From Pseudomonadales bacterium (GTDB lineage: Bacteria; Pseudomonadota; Gammaproteobacteria; Pseudomonadales; Azotimanducaceae), in assembly GCA_011525295.1 (NCBI GenBank), contig WTGV01000019.1, forward strand, positions 62,001 to 126,000: DNA of 64,000 nt, read 5' to 3'. The position numbers were made by a program, and so were the translations under genes. How positions within the stretch are numbered: position 1 is the stretch's first letter; each line of letters begins with the position of its first letter. The notes under the pieces were generated by a model. That model searched no databases, had not been told where the DNA came from, and worked only from the letters and a program-made list of their open reading frames with translations. Positions 1 through 10,262 of this stretch are shown here, one piece after another.

Positions 1-1669
1 CATACAGCGTCACTAGCCAAGTCTTCACACCGAAGAACCAACCTTCGGTCGCAGGAGTAATTTCTTGAGCGCCGATGTATATTCTGTTGCTGTCCGCATC
101 AACCGCGAGTAATCCGTATTCGTCGATTGAGCCATACACAAATCCGACAATGATGTCGTTCATAGTCATAGAAACATAAGCAACGGCTCGCCACGAAAGT
201 TCTGAAGTGGGAGTGTCTGATTCTGGCATGAGTAGTACAGCTCCACGGTGTAGATCAACTTGGAGCCCTTCCCATACATCCGGATACTTGTTCAAACTCA
301 GTCTCAGAAAGGCGGCTTGAGAGGACAAGTCAGTTTGCGATTCGTCGGTAAGTACTTCGACATCATAAAGCAAGCGGTTTGGTACGACTCTAATCTGCGC
401 GTAGTCAAGATCGTCAACCGTGCTGAGGTTTACCTCCAGAGGTTCGAGAGGCGTATCTTCATCAACTGTCCCCGAATACGTCAGTAAACTCTGCAGCAAG
501 CTCTCGACGATCGCGTAGTCCTCATCTGGCAGTGCATCGATGCGCTCAACATTGTTGGTCAATTCCATCATATAGTCTTGAATCAGTTTAGTAGGTGGCT
601 GATCGTCGTCCAACATATTCTGGATGTCGATTAAGAAAATCAATACCGCATAAAGAATCTGATCTGGGTCGGGTAACTCGAGAGGGATCCCCTCCCCATT
701 TTGGTTTTGCGAATCGGGGTCGGCGAGTCTGATGCTAAAGGTATCGTTGTCGACAGGTTGTGAAAAGTTGTTATTTGCATTAGATGGACCTGGAGGTCCC
801 GATCCTTGGGTCGGCGAACGAGCAGATGGAAAACTGCCCATTGCACTGGGATCGAAGCGATCGACTGGCGCGCCTTGACCAAGGCTCGATCCTTCCGGAA
901 CATCGGGATTGGTAACTGTCGCATTGTTCGCCGGGTCGGTAGGCTCGCCGGTTGTTCCCTCTTCCGGTGGCCAACTTGGGGTCGTTTCGTCGTCTGTTTG
1001 GTCTTGGTCGTTCGAATTGCCGCCAATCCAACCTTCTAATTCAGGTAATCCTGGTAGTTCTGCTAAATTTGCTCCTTCCAACCGTGCACAGTCTTCGAAG
1101 CTCACGCCAGGTGGACAATCTGCAGCGGATCCTGAGCCAGCCAGTCCACCAGAGCCACCAACAAAGTGCCAGTGCCATATATTTAAGCCGTGGTCCTTGA
1201 GAATTGACATCACTAGGTAGTAGGTACCTACATCGTATATATCCCCTCGAATGGAATGTTGTGCAGATTCATTGATCCCTTCCAAGAAAAGATCCAGAGT
1301 ATTCGGTTTTTCTAGGAGTTGTTCCCGCGTCCAAACAGTACCTGAATAGGGATCGCGGACCAACGTTCGATGAAACTCCAATACAGGCATGACTTCGGGG
1401 TGCCAAATCTGATCAATCTGCGCGGTCTCGTAGTCGTGCAGTTGCGCGGGTGAGCTCGCAGCCAAGCGATTCAGTACCAAGGACGTGCTAAATTCCCGCG
1501 TCATTACGGTCGCGATTTCTTGAACTTTTTCGGTATACCGTTCTTCCTTTTCCGCTCGCACAGCAATACTGATCACAATTACGATGATCAACACGGCGAC
1601 GCCGTTCGCGAGGATGTCGACCAAAGCGATCCCTGCGAAATTTGGAATACGCGCGGCTGGTGAACTCAT
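1..1669 (-). CDS. Membrane-anchored protein of a MotA/TolQ-type gene set, C-terminus off the window
   Basis: An uninterrupted minus-strand frame runs from an ATG at 1669 to the left edge, about 556 codons with no stop, so the gene is partial. Its ATG overlaps the TGA of the preceding gene (ATGA), which fixes the start and implies translational coupling. Residues 1-12 look cytoplasmic and residues 13-37 form one hydrophobic membrane segment. A soluble part follows, with a low-complexity Pro/Gly/Asn/Asp-rich linker around residues 215-330 and an acidic globular region after it. I recognise no enzymatic motif. As the third member after a MotA/TolQ/ExbB-like channel and an ExbD-like subunit, it may be the effector or cell-wall-contacting component, but that is inference from position. 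Confidence 0.75.
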   Translation of the reverse strand, partial: MSSPAARIPNFAGIALVDILANGVAVLIIVIVISIAVRAEKEERYTEKVQEIATVMTREFSTSLVLNRLAASSPAQLHDYETAQIDQIWHPEVMPVLEFHRTLVRDPYSGTVWTREQLLEKPNTLDLFLEGINESAQHSIRGDIYDVGTYYLVMSILKDHGLNIWHWHFVGGSGGLAGSGSAADCPPGVSFEDCARLEGANLAELPGLPELEGWIGGNSNDQDQTDDETTPSWPPEEGTTGEPTDPANNATVTNPDVPEGSSLGQGAPVDRFDPSAMGSFPSARSPTQGSGPPGPSNANNNFSQPVDNDTFSIRLADPDSQNQNGEGIPLELPDPDQILYAVLIFLIDIQNMLDDDQPPTKLIQDYMMELTNNVERIDALPDEDYAIVESLLQSLLTYSGTVDEDTPLEPLEVNLSTVDDLDYAQIRVVPNRLLYDVEVLTDESQTDLSSQAAFLRLSLNKYPDVWEGLQVDLHRGAVLLMPESDTPTSELSWRAVAYVSMTMNDIIVGFVYGSIDEYGLLAVDADSNRIYIGAQEITPATEGWFFGVKTWLVTLY

Positions 1670-2223
1670 AACGTGCGATCTGCGTGTTCTTTAATGTACT
1701 CAGGGATTTCGTCAAGCATAACGGACTTGAGGAATTCATTGTCAGTGATGACCCAACCAATGCTGATAGTTTGACTGGGCCACATTGATCTGAGGCAGTT
1801 TCTAGCTTCCGCCATCGTTGGAACGCTGCCTTCCGTAATAAAAAACAGGAGTTGATCACCCTGTTGTCGGTAGACTCGTTCCGCGTAGTCGCGATATGCA
1901 CTGCCGACATCGCAAATCGAGCCTCGATCGACACCTTCAGCAGTTTCAACGATGCGGATCGACTCTGGAAACACAATGATCGAATACCCAGAGCTACCGT
2001 CTTCGCGCTCGATCCGATAGGTGCCTTCTTCAGTACTTTCTTTTAGCCGTTCTCGTATCGCGGCTTGAGAGACGACGTTCACAACCAACAAGAAAACAAG
2101 CATTAGCGCGAACATGCCTCCGAACACCGCCATCATCGGCGCACTGTTTTCTTCCTGTTGTTCACTACCGGGTCTGACGTTTGAAGCGTCGGAACTGTTA
2201 GAACTGCTAGAGTCAATAAACAC
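1666..2223 (-). CDS. ExbD/TolR/MotB-like single-pass membrane subunit
   Basis: This is a small protein with a polar N-terminus, one hydrophobic segment (starting PMMAVFGGMFALML) and a periplasmic domain of about 130 residues, the architecture of ExbD/TolR/MotB partners of MotA/TolQ-type channels. The start is uncertain. A GTG at 2277 would overlap the upstream gene by 65 bases, a GTG at 2223 overlaps it by 11, and an ATG lies at 2136. None has a strong ribosome binding site, and I chose 2223 for the modest overlap. The membrane segment lacks a clear Asp like that of classical MotB or ExbD, so proton coupling is unproven. The stop overlaps the next start as ATGA. Confidence 0.6.
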   Translation of the reverse strand: MFIDSSSSNSSDASNVRPGSEQQEENSAPMMAVFGGMFALMLVFLLVVNVVSQAAIRERLKESTEEGTYRIEREDGSSGYSIIVFPESIRIVETAEGVDRGSICDVGSAYRDYAERVYRQQGDQLLFFITEGSVPTMAEARNCLRSMWPSQTISIGWVITDNEFLKSVMLDEIPEYIKEHADRTL

Positions 2224-3250
2224 GTATGTTGTCGCGGAGGTATCTTTCCAAAATCGTAAGTGTGCGTTCCTCTCCACGTTGCACCAACGCGAGTACGAGC
2301 GCTAAGCCAACACTCAAGGATAGTGCGATCAAAGTGGTATCGAACGCAATCCCAAGCGGTGCGATAGCGTCGCCAAGTTCCGTCGAGAGACCGCCGAGTC
2401 CACTGTCTGATGCAATGATACGGCGAATTCCGTCCGCCGCGAGCGAGATGCCTAGTACGGTTCCGATAAAGCCAAGAACAGGAGTCGCGTAATTTATATA
2501 ACGTGGGAGGAGATAGGATTCGATGTGGCGTCGCCACAAGAAATTGAGTTGGTCTTCTAATCGAGTCGCATCCTTGACGACATTGCGCACTCGATCAATG
2601 TTGGAGTTAACCTTCACAGGCGTGCCTCTTCCCCATTGGGCTACCGACCACCGCAAATACATTGCGTTCCACCACTTGCTTAGCAGCAACAGGATACCCC
2701 AGAAGAACATGAAGAGAGTTAGCGGTGGGATAATTCCGCGATCAAGGAATCGATTAGTGATGGCGTTGGTATTTTCATAATTAGTACCTAACCATTCAAG
2801 AGCTAGCATCGAGCCTGTACATAGGACTAACGCGCTAACCATCGTTAGATAGATACTCGGTCCTCCGAGAAATTTAGCTAACCATTCCAAGGCGTCGGAC
2901 TGGTTGATAGCGGCGGCGGCAATCCATAGCCCACTTATATACAACGCAATCGCAGCGACGAACATGGGGGTCAAACGCGTCGTCCATGCGCTGCTCTCGC
3001 CTTCAAAAATGATTTCGTATCCAGGGATTGCAAAGGTCAATGCGACGACCGTAAGACCGAACATGCCGACATAACTCAAGGTCTGAAGAAGTACTCGCTT
3101 AGATTTTTGCCAGAAGTGAATCCCGCCAACGGTCCCGACTAACAGTACGATGGGAACGAAGGCGTACAAAATTGGCCACTCCAATGCATGCATCACGTTA
3201 AATGAAACAACGCTGAGTAAAAGTAGATAGAGAATAGCGGCTATGACCAC
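2213..3250 (-). CDS. MotA/TolQ/ExbB proton-channel family protein
   Basis: This 345-residue polytopic inner-membrane protein has four or more N-terminal hydrophobic segments within residues 1-200. After a cytoplasmic loop it ends in the typical MotA/TolQ/ExbB pair of helices: YATPVLGFIGTVLGIS at about 246-261, then GDAIAPLGIAFDTTLIALSLS. The GT-x-x-G and A-x-x-T-xx-G-l features are those of channels that form pentamers around an ExbD/MotB dimer and use ion flow to do work. It is longer at the N-terminus than TolQ or ExbB (about 230-245 residues). It heads a minus-strand set with the two genes downstream and is divergent from a protein kinase 255 bases away, which may regulate it (inference). 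Confidence 0.8.
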   Translation of the reverse strand: MVIAAILYLLLLSVVSFNVMHALEWPILYAFVPIVLLVGTVGGIHFWQKSKRVLLQTLSYVGMFGLTVVALTFAIPGYEIIFEGESSAWTTRLTPMFVAAIALYISGLWIAAAAINQSDALEWLAKFLGGPSIYLTMVSALVLCTGSMLALEWLGTNYENTNAITNRFLDRGIIPPLTLFMFFWGILLLLSKWWNAMYLRWSVAQWGRGTPVKVNSNIDRVRNVVKDATRLEDQLNFLWRRHIESYLLPRYINYATPVLGFIGTVLGISLAADGIRRIIASDSGLGGLSTELGDAIAPLGIAFDTTLIALSLSVGLALVLALVQRGEERTLTILERYLRDNIRVY

Positions 3251-3505
3251 ACGGTCTCCTTAGATATGTTGGGGGTCAAAAAGAGATAATAAGTTTGGAA
3301 TAATAACCAAGTTGGAATATGACACGATAGACGCGATGAAAGTTCATAACCATCTTGGTCTAAATTGTTTACAGTATATTCCTTGTTTACGGTCGTACTA
3401 GAACTTCGCAAGAACTGAGATGGTTTAAGGTTAGTGCTTTCGTGCGTAGCGAATTTCTCTGTAAACTTACCATAAGCTAACCTTGGTACGACGAGACTCA
3501 ACACT

Positions 3506-4507
3506 GTGTTATACCCGAAACATCCCGATGCATATCCTGTGGTGTATCGCCCAGAAACAGATATCCATCTACCGCGAAAACCTGATAATCGGATGCGGTA
3601 TATGTATTTTAAGACGATCGCGAAAGGGGGGACCTGTATTATCAGCTCTTGTCGCGATCTCCATTTGCGCAGGACCATTTGCCACAAGGCCCTACGCAAA
3701 GAGCTGCAGTCCGATCCCGTTGAACAGGCTAGGTTCCTCCGAGAGGCACGCGTAACTGCCATGTTGCAACATCCCAATACGATTCCCACCTACGAACTCG
3801 GTAGGGATGCAAAAGGACACTACTATTTCACGATGAAACTCGTGCACGGGGTAACGCTCCGTGAAGTCCTAGATCAATGCAAAGCGAAAAAGACTCACAA
3901 CGTTGGAAAGTTCGACCTCTTTCGACTAATAGACGTGTTGTCTCAAGTTGGGCATTGTTTGCACTACGCGCACACTCACGGGGTGGTGCATCGCGATATC
4001 AAACCAGAAAACGTCTTGGTGGGCGACTTCGATGAAGTAATGGTATTGGATTGGGGGATGGCCAAAGTGTGGGACGACGATGCGCGCGAGAATCCGTTAC
4101 CAGAAGACCTCGACCCACACTGGAAGTTGCAGAAAATTGACGCTGCCGATGAGTCGATTCCTTTAACTCGCCGAGCCCCAGTTCAGGGAACGCCTCCTTA
4201 CATGTCGCCGGAACAACTTGAAAATCCCCATGATGTCGACCATAGGACTGATGTGTACAGCTTAGGAACGTTAATTTTTGAAGTGCTCACTTTGACACGC
4301 ATGATTGAAGGCGACGATGTGCTCACCGTTGTTGAGAACATCAAGAATAAAGCCCAACCTTGGCCCTCGAAACGCGCGCCAAGTATGAATGTCCCGGAAG
4401 CGCTGGAACGAATTTGTCTCACCTGTACCAATCTTGATCGCGAGCAGCGATACGATTCGATGGAAACAGTGATCAATGAATTTGAAACGTGGATGCGTCC
4501 GAACTAA
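3506..4507 (+). CDS. Serine/threonine protein kinase
   Basis: This 333-residue Hanks-type kinase has no obvious membrane segment. Visible motifs are a Gly-rich loop around KTIAKGGT (36-43), the beta-3 lysine K61 (ICHKAL), the alpha-C glutamate E80, the catalytic loop HRDIKPEN (162-169) and the metal-binding DWG variant of DFG at 182-184. The activation segment ends GTPPYMSPEQ, and HRTDVYSLG marks subdomain IX. All catalytic residues are present, so it should be active. It starts at a GTG with only a weak ribosome binding site. It is the entire protein, without sensor or PASTA domains. Divergent placement from the MotA/TolQ-like set suggests a functional link that is not proven. Confidence 0.85.
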   Translation: MLYPKHPDAYPVVYRPETDIHLPRKPDNRMRYMYFKTIAKGGTCIISSCRDLHLRRTICHKALRKELQSDPVEQARFLREARVTAMLQHPNTIPTYELGRDAKGHYYFTMKLVHGVTLREVLDQCKAKKTHNVGKFDLFRLIDVLSQVGHCLHYAHTHGVVHRDIKPENVLVGDFDEVMVLDWGMAKVWDDDARENPLPEDLDPHWKLQKIDAADESIPLTRRAPVQGTPPYMSPEQLENPHDVDHRTDVYSLGTLIFEVLTLTRMIEGDDVLTVVENIKNKAQPWPSKRAPSMNVPEALERICLTCTNLDREQRYDSMETVINEFETWMRPN

Positions 4508-4679
4508 ATCACGCGGTACTACGCACCGCTCGCTACTGGAAGCATGGCGAAGATCCCATCCTCAACGCAGTACAGGAATCGTACAATGCTCGGTGTAAAT
4601 ACGGCTGTAGGACAAACGAGGTCTCTGATATCGATAGGGACTAGGTTTAGACTTGTGGATCAATCTAAAGGAGAATTTC

Positions 4680-4898
4680 TTGAACGTCAAAATTAAATAT
4701 TGCACTTCCTGAGGCTACGAACCAAAAGCGGCTAGTTTAGCTGCTAAGTTTGAGCAACAACTGAATGCAACTGTAAAGATTATTCCCGGTGGTGGTGGGA
4801 TTTTTGATGTCACCGTCGACGGGAAACTTGTGTATTCGAAACATCAAACCGGCGAGTTTCCCAACGAAGATCAGTTAATCAATAGTTTGACGACATAG
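4680..4898 (+). CDS. SelW-like (Rdx family) selenoprotein with CxxU motif, TGA read as selenocysteine
   Basis: Starting at a TTG at 4680, with a strong AAAGGAG six bases upstream, the frame reads MNVKIKYCTS, then TGA at 4710-4712, then GYEPKAASLAAKFEQQ and on to a TAG at 4896. Read through, it is a 72-residue thioredoxin-fold protein of the SelW/SelT/SelH (Rdx) family: beta-strand, C-x-x-U redox motif followed by GY-x-PKA, amphipathic helix, GGGG-I-FDVTVDGKLVYSK, and a C-terminal FP-x-E-x-Q-LI helix. The TGA sits exactly where SelW proteins have selenocysteine, and both sides of it match the family, so a nonsense mutation is unlikely. A candidate SECIS hairpin follows. Homologues bind redox partners and resist oxidants, but their substrates are poorly known. 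No selA, selB, selC or selD is in the window. Confidence 0.88.
4723..4752 (+). promoter_or_regulatory. Candidate bacterial SECIS hairpin
   Basis: Just downstream of the in-frame TGA (4710-4712), AGCGGCT (4727-4733) pairs with AGCTGCT (4739-4745) through seven pairs including one G-U, around an AGUUU loop. An outer CAAA/UUUG stem (4723-4726 with 4749-4752) is separated by a three-base bulge. The loop has G at its second position, 23 bases after the UGA. This matches the known bacterial SECIS pattern of a short apical loop with an early G about 16-37 bases from the UGA, recognised by SelB. Confidence 0.7.
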
Positions 4899-4945
4899 AA
4901 CCACGCGACCTTCTCTTTAGGTCTCCAAACGGATTGTTCGCGCGC

Positions 4946-5755
4946 TCAATTCTCCTTAGACTGCCAGAACGGAGTGCCGATGACCGGCGTCGAAGCGACA
5001 GCGGTTTCCCGTTCTGAAATTGCGCCCGAAAGATACGCCAATCTTCCCGCTACCGATGCGTGATGCATTGCTTTTGCCATCTTCGCCGGGTCATCACACC
5101 GTGCAACGGATGTGTTCAGCAGGACACCATCGAATCCCAGTTCCATGACTTGTGCGACGTGAGAAGGTAAACCAATACCAGCATCGATCACTAGGCTTAC
5201 ATCAAGTAAACGCTCTCTTAGCGTTTTCAGTGCGTAAGGATTTAACAATCCTTTACCGGTACCAATGGGAGCGCCCCAAGGCATGATGACTTGACAGCCA
5301 AGATCGCGGAGACGTTTACAAACTACGAGATCCTCGGTTGTGTAAGCAAAGACTTTAAAACCTTCTTTTTGTAGTTGTTCGGTGGCGACCAGCAACTCTA
5401 GGATATTCGGTTGGAGGTTGTAATCGTCACCAGTGATTTCAAGCTTGATCCAATTTGTGTGAAACAGTTCTCGCGCCATGTGCGCTAGGGTCACTGCTTC
5501 CTTTGCATTGCGACACCCTGCAGTGTTCGGTAGTATTTGACTATTCAATTTTCGAAGTTGTTGCCACCACTTTTGACCGCCACCTGCGTTAGGTGCTTGA
5601 CGACGAAGACTCGTTGTCAAGACCTGTGCCCCGGAAGCTTCGATCGCTTCGTGCATGATCGCGGGTGATGGATATTGCGCGGTCCCAAGAAACAGTCGAC
5701 TTTGCAGTTCGAAATCGTAAACCTCCCACGAGTCGAGCACCAGTCTAACCTCCAA
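4946..5755 (-). CDS. thiG: Thiazole synthase ThiG
   Basis: ThiG condenses 1-deoxyxylulose 5-phosphate, dehydroglycine and sulfur from ThiS thiocarboxylate into the thiazole phosphate moiety of thiamine. The 269-residue TIM barrel shows the Schiff-base lysine K104 in NWIKLEITGD, the LPNTAGCRNAKEAV strand, and the phosphate-binding end GLPSHVAQVMELGFDGVLLNTSVA. The ATG overlaps the 3' end of thiS by 11 bases, so the two are translationally coupled. It is the last gene of the long minus-strand thiamine operon. Confidence 0.97.
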   Translation of the reverse strand: MEVRLVLDSWEVYDFELQSRLFLGTAQYPSPAIMHEAIEASGAQVLTTSLRRQAPNAGGGQKWWQQLRKLNSQILPNTAGCRNAKEAVTLAHMARELFHTNWIKLEITGDDYNLQPNILELLVATEQLQKEGFKVFAYTTEDLVVCKRLRDLGCQVIMPWGAPIGTGKGLLNPYALKTLRERLLDVSLVIDAGIGLPSHVAQVMELGFDGVLLNTSVARCDDPAKMAKAMHHASVAGRLAYLSGAISERETAVASTPVIGTPFWQSKEN

Positions 5756-5942
5756 ACATCGCGGCGAGGATGTCTAGGGAGTCCTGCTCATTGACGATGC
5801 AATCGTCCCATTGAGTTCGAGGAATGAACTCTAAGTTCCGTGCCACAACGATGTCTTCTGGCTGATAACCGAGTTGTTCCAATATTTCACGGAGATTAGA
5901 TGTATCCACATCCACTTGTTCACTGTTGACTAGGATGCGCAT
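5745..5942 (-). CDS. thiS: Sulfur carrier protein ThiS
   Basis: This 65-residue ubiquitin-fold protein ends in the diagnostic Gly-Gly (AAMFGG), which is adenylated and converted to a thiocarboxylate as sulfur donor for ThiG. The N-terminal strand MRILVNSEQVD and the conserved VVARNLEFIPR are typical. It overlaps thiO upstream by 13 bases and thiG downstream by 11. The adenylating enzyme ThiF is not in this window. Confidence 0.95.
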   Translation of the reverse strand: MRILVNSEQVDVDTSNLREILEQLGYQPEDIVVARNLEFIPRTQWDDCIVNEQDSLDILAAMFGG

Positions 5943-6907
5943 CGTTGCTCAACTAAAGCAGTCGCTTGTTGTACGATTGCTGGGGCGATTGCAAATCCAC
6001 AACGGTACAGTCCGTTGACTCGTAAGACTTGGTCGTCCCAATAGACTCGAGGGTTATTGTCTGGATAAGCAGGGCGTAGCGCACTCGACAGCTCAGAAAT
6101 TTCCGCCTCTTCAAAACCAGTGCTAATAATGTATGCAGTCGACAATAGTTCTAAAGCGCTTCGAACAGTCACTTTACCTTCGTACTCACTCTCAATTTGA
6201 GTAGCGCCGAGCACATATCGGTGATTCGGACGCGGTGCAATATAAAGCGGATACTTTGGGTGAAGCAAACGGATCGGTCGTCGCAAGTTTACTTCGGGTG
6301 CGTATAGACGCAAGATTTCTCCTCGTACTCCTCTGATGTCTGGATCGTCCGAACCAGCGCCGCGACAATCGATGATAAGGTCCCCATTTAGGTCTTTGGA
6401 TTCCACTGGGGTCCCGTAGGAAATGTTTCCACACACCTGTTCCAAAGACTGAAGTAACGCACGATTGTCGAGCCAACCCTCGCCTTCTAAGAATACGCCG
6501 CTCTGAAAATGCGGTGCAAGATCGGGCTCTAAAGATGTCAGTTCCTTTTGACCGAGTATACGAACTCCAGGCACTTCTCGGCGGTTCATTACTTTAATGA
6601 ATTGCGTCAACAAAGCGGCATCGTTCGGATGAGCTGTAATGATGGAACCCTCGAGGGCGTAAGGCACCTCAAGTTCTTTGAGCCAGTTTGGCCACAACTT
6701 CAAGCTCTTTTTTGCGAGGCTCAGAATTAACGCGTCGGATTCCGTTCTCTCACTAGGTGCAGCAAGGATTGCTGCAGCTACATGCGCAGCACTCCGAGGG
6801 CTATCCGCAGACGCGCGTTCGAAGAGCTGGACTTGTGCACCCTGTCGGGTGTAATGCCAGCCTAGTAATCGACCTAAGAGGCCCGCTCCAGCAATCTCGA
6901 CACGCAA
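5930..6907 (-). CDS. thiO: FAD-dependent glycine oxidase ThiO
   Basis: ThiO oxidises glycine to the imine used by ThiG, replacing the radical enzyme ThiH of enterobacteria. The protein starts with a Rossmann dinucleotide motif, VEIAGAGLLGRLLGWH, has the DAO-family GWLDNRALLQSLEQV segment, DCRGAGSDD and PIRLLHPKYPLYIAPR, and ends near the FAD-binding GLYRCGFAIAPA. An upstream ATG at 6985 would bury 74 bases inside thiC and precede the Rossmann fold by about 28 residues. I prefer the TTG at 6907, just after the thiC stop (6912) with AAGG about ten bases upstream, giving 325 residues. Confidence 0.92.
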   Translation of the reverse strand: MRVEIAGAGLLGRLLGWHYTRQGAQVQLFERASADSPRSAAHVAAAILAAPSERTESDALILSLAKKSLKLWPNWLKELEVPYALEGSIITAHPNDAALLTQFIKVMNRREVPGVRILGQKELTSLEPDLAPHFQSGVFLEGEGWLDNRALLQSLEQVCGNISYGTPVESKDLNGDLIIDCRGAGSDDPDIRGVRGEILRLYAPEVNLRRPIRLLHPKYPLYIAPRPNHRYVLGATQIESEYEGKVTVRSALELLSTAYIISTGFEEAEISELSSALRPAYPDNNPRVYWDDQVLRVNGLYRCGFAIAPAIVQQATALVEQRCAS

Positions 6908-6911
6908 ATCC

Positions 6912-8810
<1,899 letters not shown>

Positions 8811-8834
8811 TTAGTAATTTATTGAGTATATTGT

Positions 8835-8898
8835 CAGAGGGACTAGATTCGTTACTAGTATAACGCGACTGACACAGTCTCTGTTTATAGTCCGTCTG
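8835..8898 (-). promoter_or_regulatory. Structured leader between the MFS gene and thiC with mutually exclusive stems
   Basis: In the RNA sense (minus strand), CAGACGGACTA (8898-8888) can pair with UAGUCCCUCUG (8845-8835), eleven positions with one mismatch. A small GACUG-UGU-CAGUC hairpin lies within the enclosed loop. The same 3' arm can instead form the ACUAG/CUAGU hairpin (8858-8842), so the long stem and this hairpin exclude each other. No U-tract follows, so a simple terminator is unlikely. The TPP-riboswitch core sequences CUGAUCUGG and CCAGCGUAGGGA are absent. Regulation of thiC translation is inferred from structure and position only. Confidence 0.4.
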
Positions 8899-8905
8899 AT
8901 TTATC

Positions 8906-10228
8906 TCAGTTGGCGCTAACGCGAGGCGGTGGGATATTAAATCTCCGCAGTGTCGATGCCATTGTGGGTACATTCAACCGAATTCGCTCATTGTTGAGCA
9001 GCATCGAGAAAATGAATCCCAAACATAGAAATGCTATACCAATGAGGAAACAGTAAATAACTGTTTTATTCGGATAGTTGTCTTTGAGATAACCTACATA
9101 CAGCGGTCCGAGAACCCCGGCACACGACCACGCTGTTAGGATGATTCCGTAGATGGCAGACATTTTCTTGGATCCGAATACGTCCAAAACGAACGGCGGC
9201 ATTACGGCAAAACCACCACCGAAGCAGAGCATGACATAGCAAACTAAAATCGAGAAGATCAAGGGATCGCGCTCCGTCATGAGAATTCCGAACACCACAG
9301 TCTGGCTCGCGAGCAAAATGCGAAACACCATGACCCGTCCGAGACGGTCCGACAAGAGCCCCCACAACAATCGTCCGACTCCGTTACAAACGGAGCTCGC
9401 AGCAATTAAATAAGCACCGTACTTGGCCAGTCGTTCTGGGTCGATATTAGCGTCGGTTAGCTGCCAAACGTCTTGAAGCAGCGGCGACTGAAAACTAATA
9501 ACTGAAATACCAGCCGCGATATTGAAAAAGAAGATGAGCCACATGACAATGAACTCACGAGACTGCAAACATCTTCGCACATATTGGTCTTGCTGTTCTT
9601 CGATACTTGCAACGTGTTGTGCGGCCGCGGTTGTCGCACTCTTCGGATTAGTAACGAAAAAGCTGGATGGGATCAAAACGCAAGCGAAGAACACGCCAAG
9701 ATAGAGAAAGGTCGAGGTGAGATCTTGTTTGGTTACCGTGAGCAGAATTGGTGCCAAAATCACACTAAGGAACATCGCGCCTAAGCCGAAGCCCATGACG
9801 ACCAAACCAGTAGAAAGTCCTTTAGAACCTGGGAACCAGTTCGCGATCGTAGCGACTGGTACGACGTAACCAAAACCCAGACCTGTCCCACCAATGAACC
9901 CGTAACCAAACCAAAAGAGGAACAAGTTTTCTGTGTGCAATGCCCAAGCGGCGATCACATAACCTAGACTGAATAGAGTTGATCCCGCTAGTGCTAGTTT
10001 TCGAGGACCGATTTTGGGCAACATGATTCCAGCCCAAGCCGCGGAGATTCCGAGAGTGAAGATCGTTATACCGAACGATAACGAGGTATCCGCGTACGAC
10101 CAGCCGACAAAGTCAACCAATAAAACCTGAAAGAAACTCCAAGCGTACACAGTACCGAAACAGAGATGTAACAGGATGCATAGCATCCCACGAAACAGCC
10201 CTGGCAGGTTCTTTGCGATATCTGGCAC
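8906..10228 (-). CDS. MFS transporter, OFA (oxalate/formate antiporter-like) family
   Basis: This 440-residue protein has about 12 hydrophobic segments and the OFA-type start LCFGTVYAWSFFQ, followed by a FIGGTGLGFGYVVPVATIANWFPGSKG-like TM4-5 region and the cytoplasmic loop GRLLWGLLSDRLGR between the halves. OFA members carry small carboxylates such as oxalate, formate, lactate or pyruvate. The substrate cannot be read here. Its position between a substrate-binding/sensor pair and thiC, in one orientation, makes import of a thiamine precursor or a thiazole carbon source conceivable but unproven. Confidence 0.85.
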   Translation of the reverse strand: MPDIAKNLPGLFRGMLCILLHLCFGTVYAWSFFQVLLVDFVGWSYADTSLSFGITIFTLGISAAWAGIMLPKIGPRKLALAGSTLFSLGYVIAAWALHTENLFLFWFGYGFIGGTGLGFGYVVPVATIANWFPGSKGLSTGLVVMGFGLGAMFLSVILAPILLTVTKQDLTSTFLYLGVFFACVLIPSSFFVTNPKSATTAAAQHVASIEEQQDQYVRRCLQSREFIVMWLIFFFNIAAGISVISFQSPLLQDVWQLTDANIDPERLAKYGAYLIAASSVCNGVGRLLWGLLSDRLGRVMVFRILLASQTVVFGILMTERDPLIFSILVCYVMLCFGGGFAVMPPFVLDVFGSKKMSAIYGIILTAWSCAGVLGPLYVGYLKDNYPNKTVIYCFLIGIAFLCLGFIFSMLLNNERIRLNVPTMASTLRRFNIPPPRVSAN

Positions 10229-10262
10229 TAGCTCTGCCCTAAAGCGCGTAACAAACTGAGCT

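Noticed and set aside
1-3250. Zorya-type defence system (ZorAB-like MotA/MotB pair)
   Set aside because: The channel protein lacks the long C-terminal tail of ZorA, the partner lacks an OmpA-like domain, and no ZorC, ZorD or helicase is visible. The left edge is cut, so it cannot be excluded completely.
4680-4898. Reading the TGA as a nonsense mutation in a SelW-like pseudogene
   Set aside because: The stop falls exactly on the selenocysteine position of a CxxU motif, the rest of the frame is intact, and a SECIS-like stem follows. A random mutation would rarely do this.
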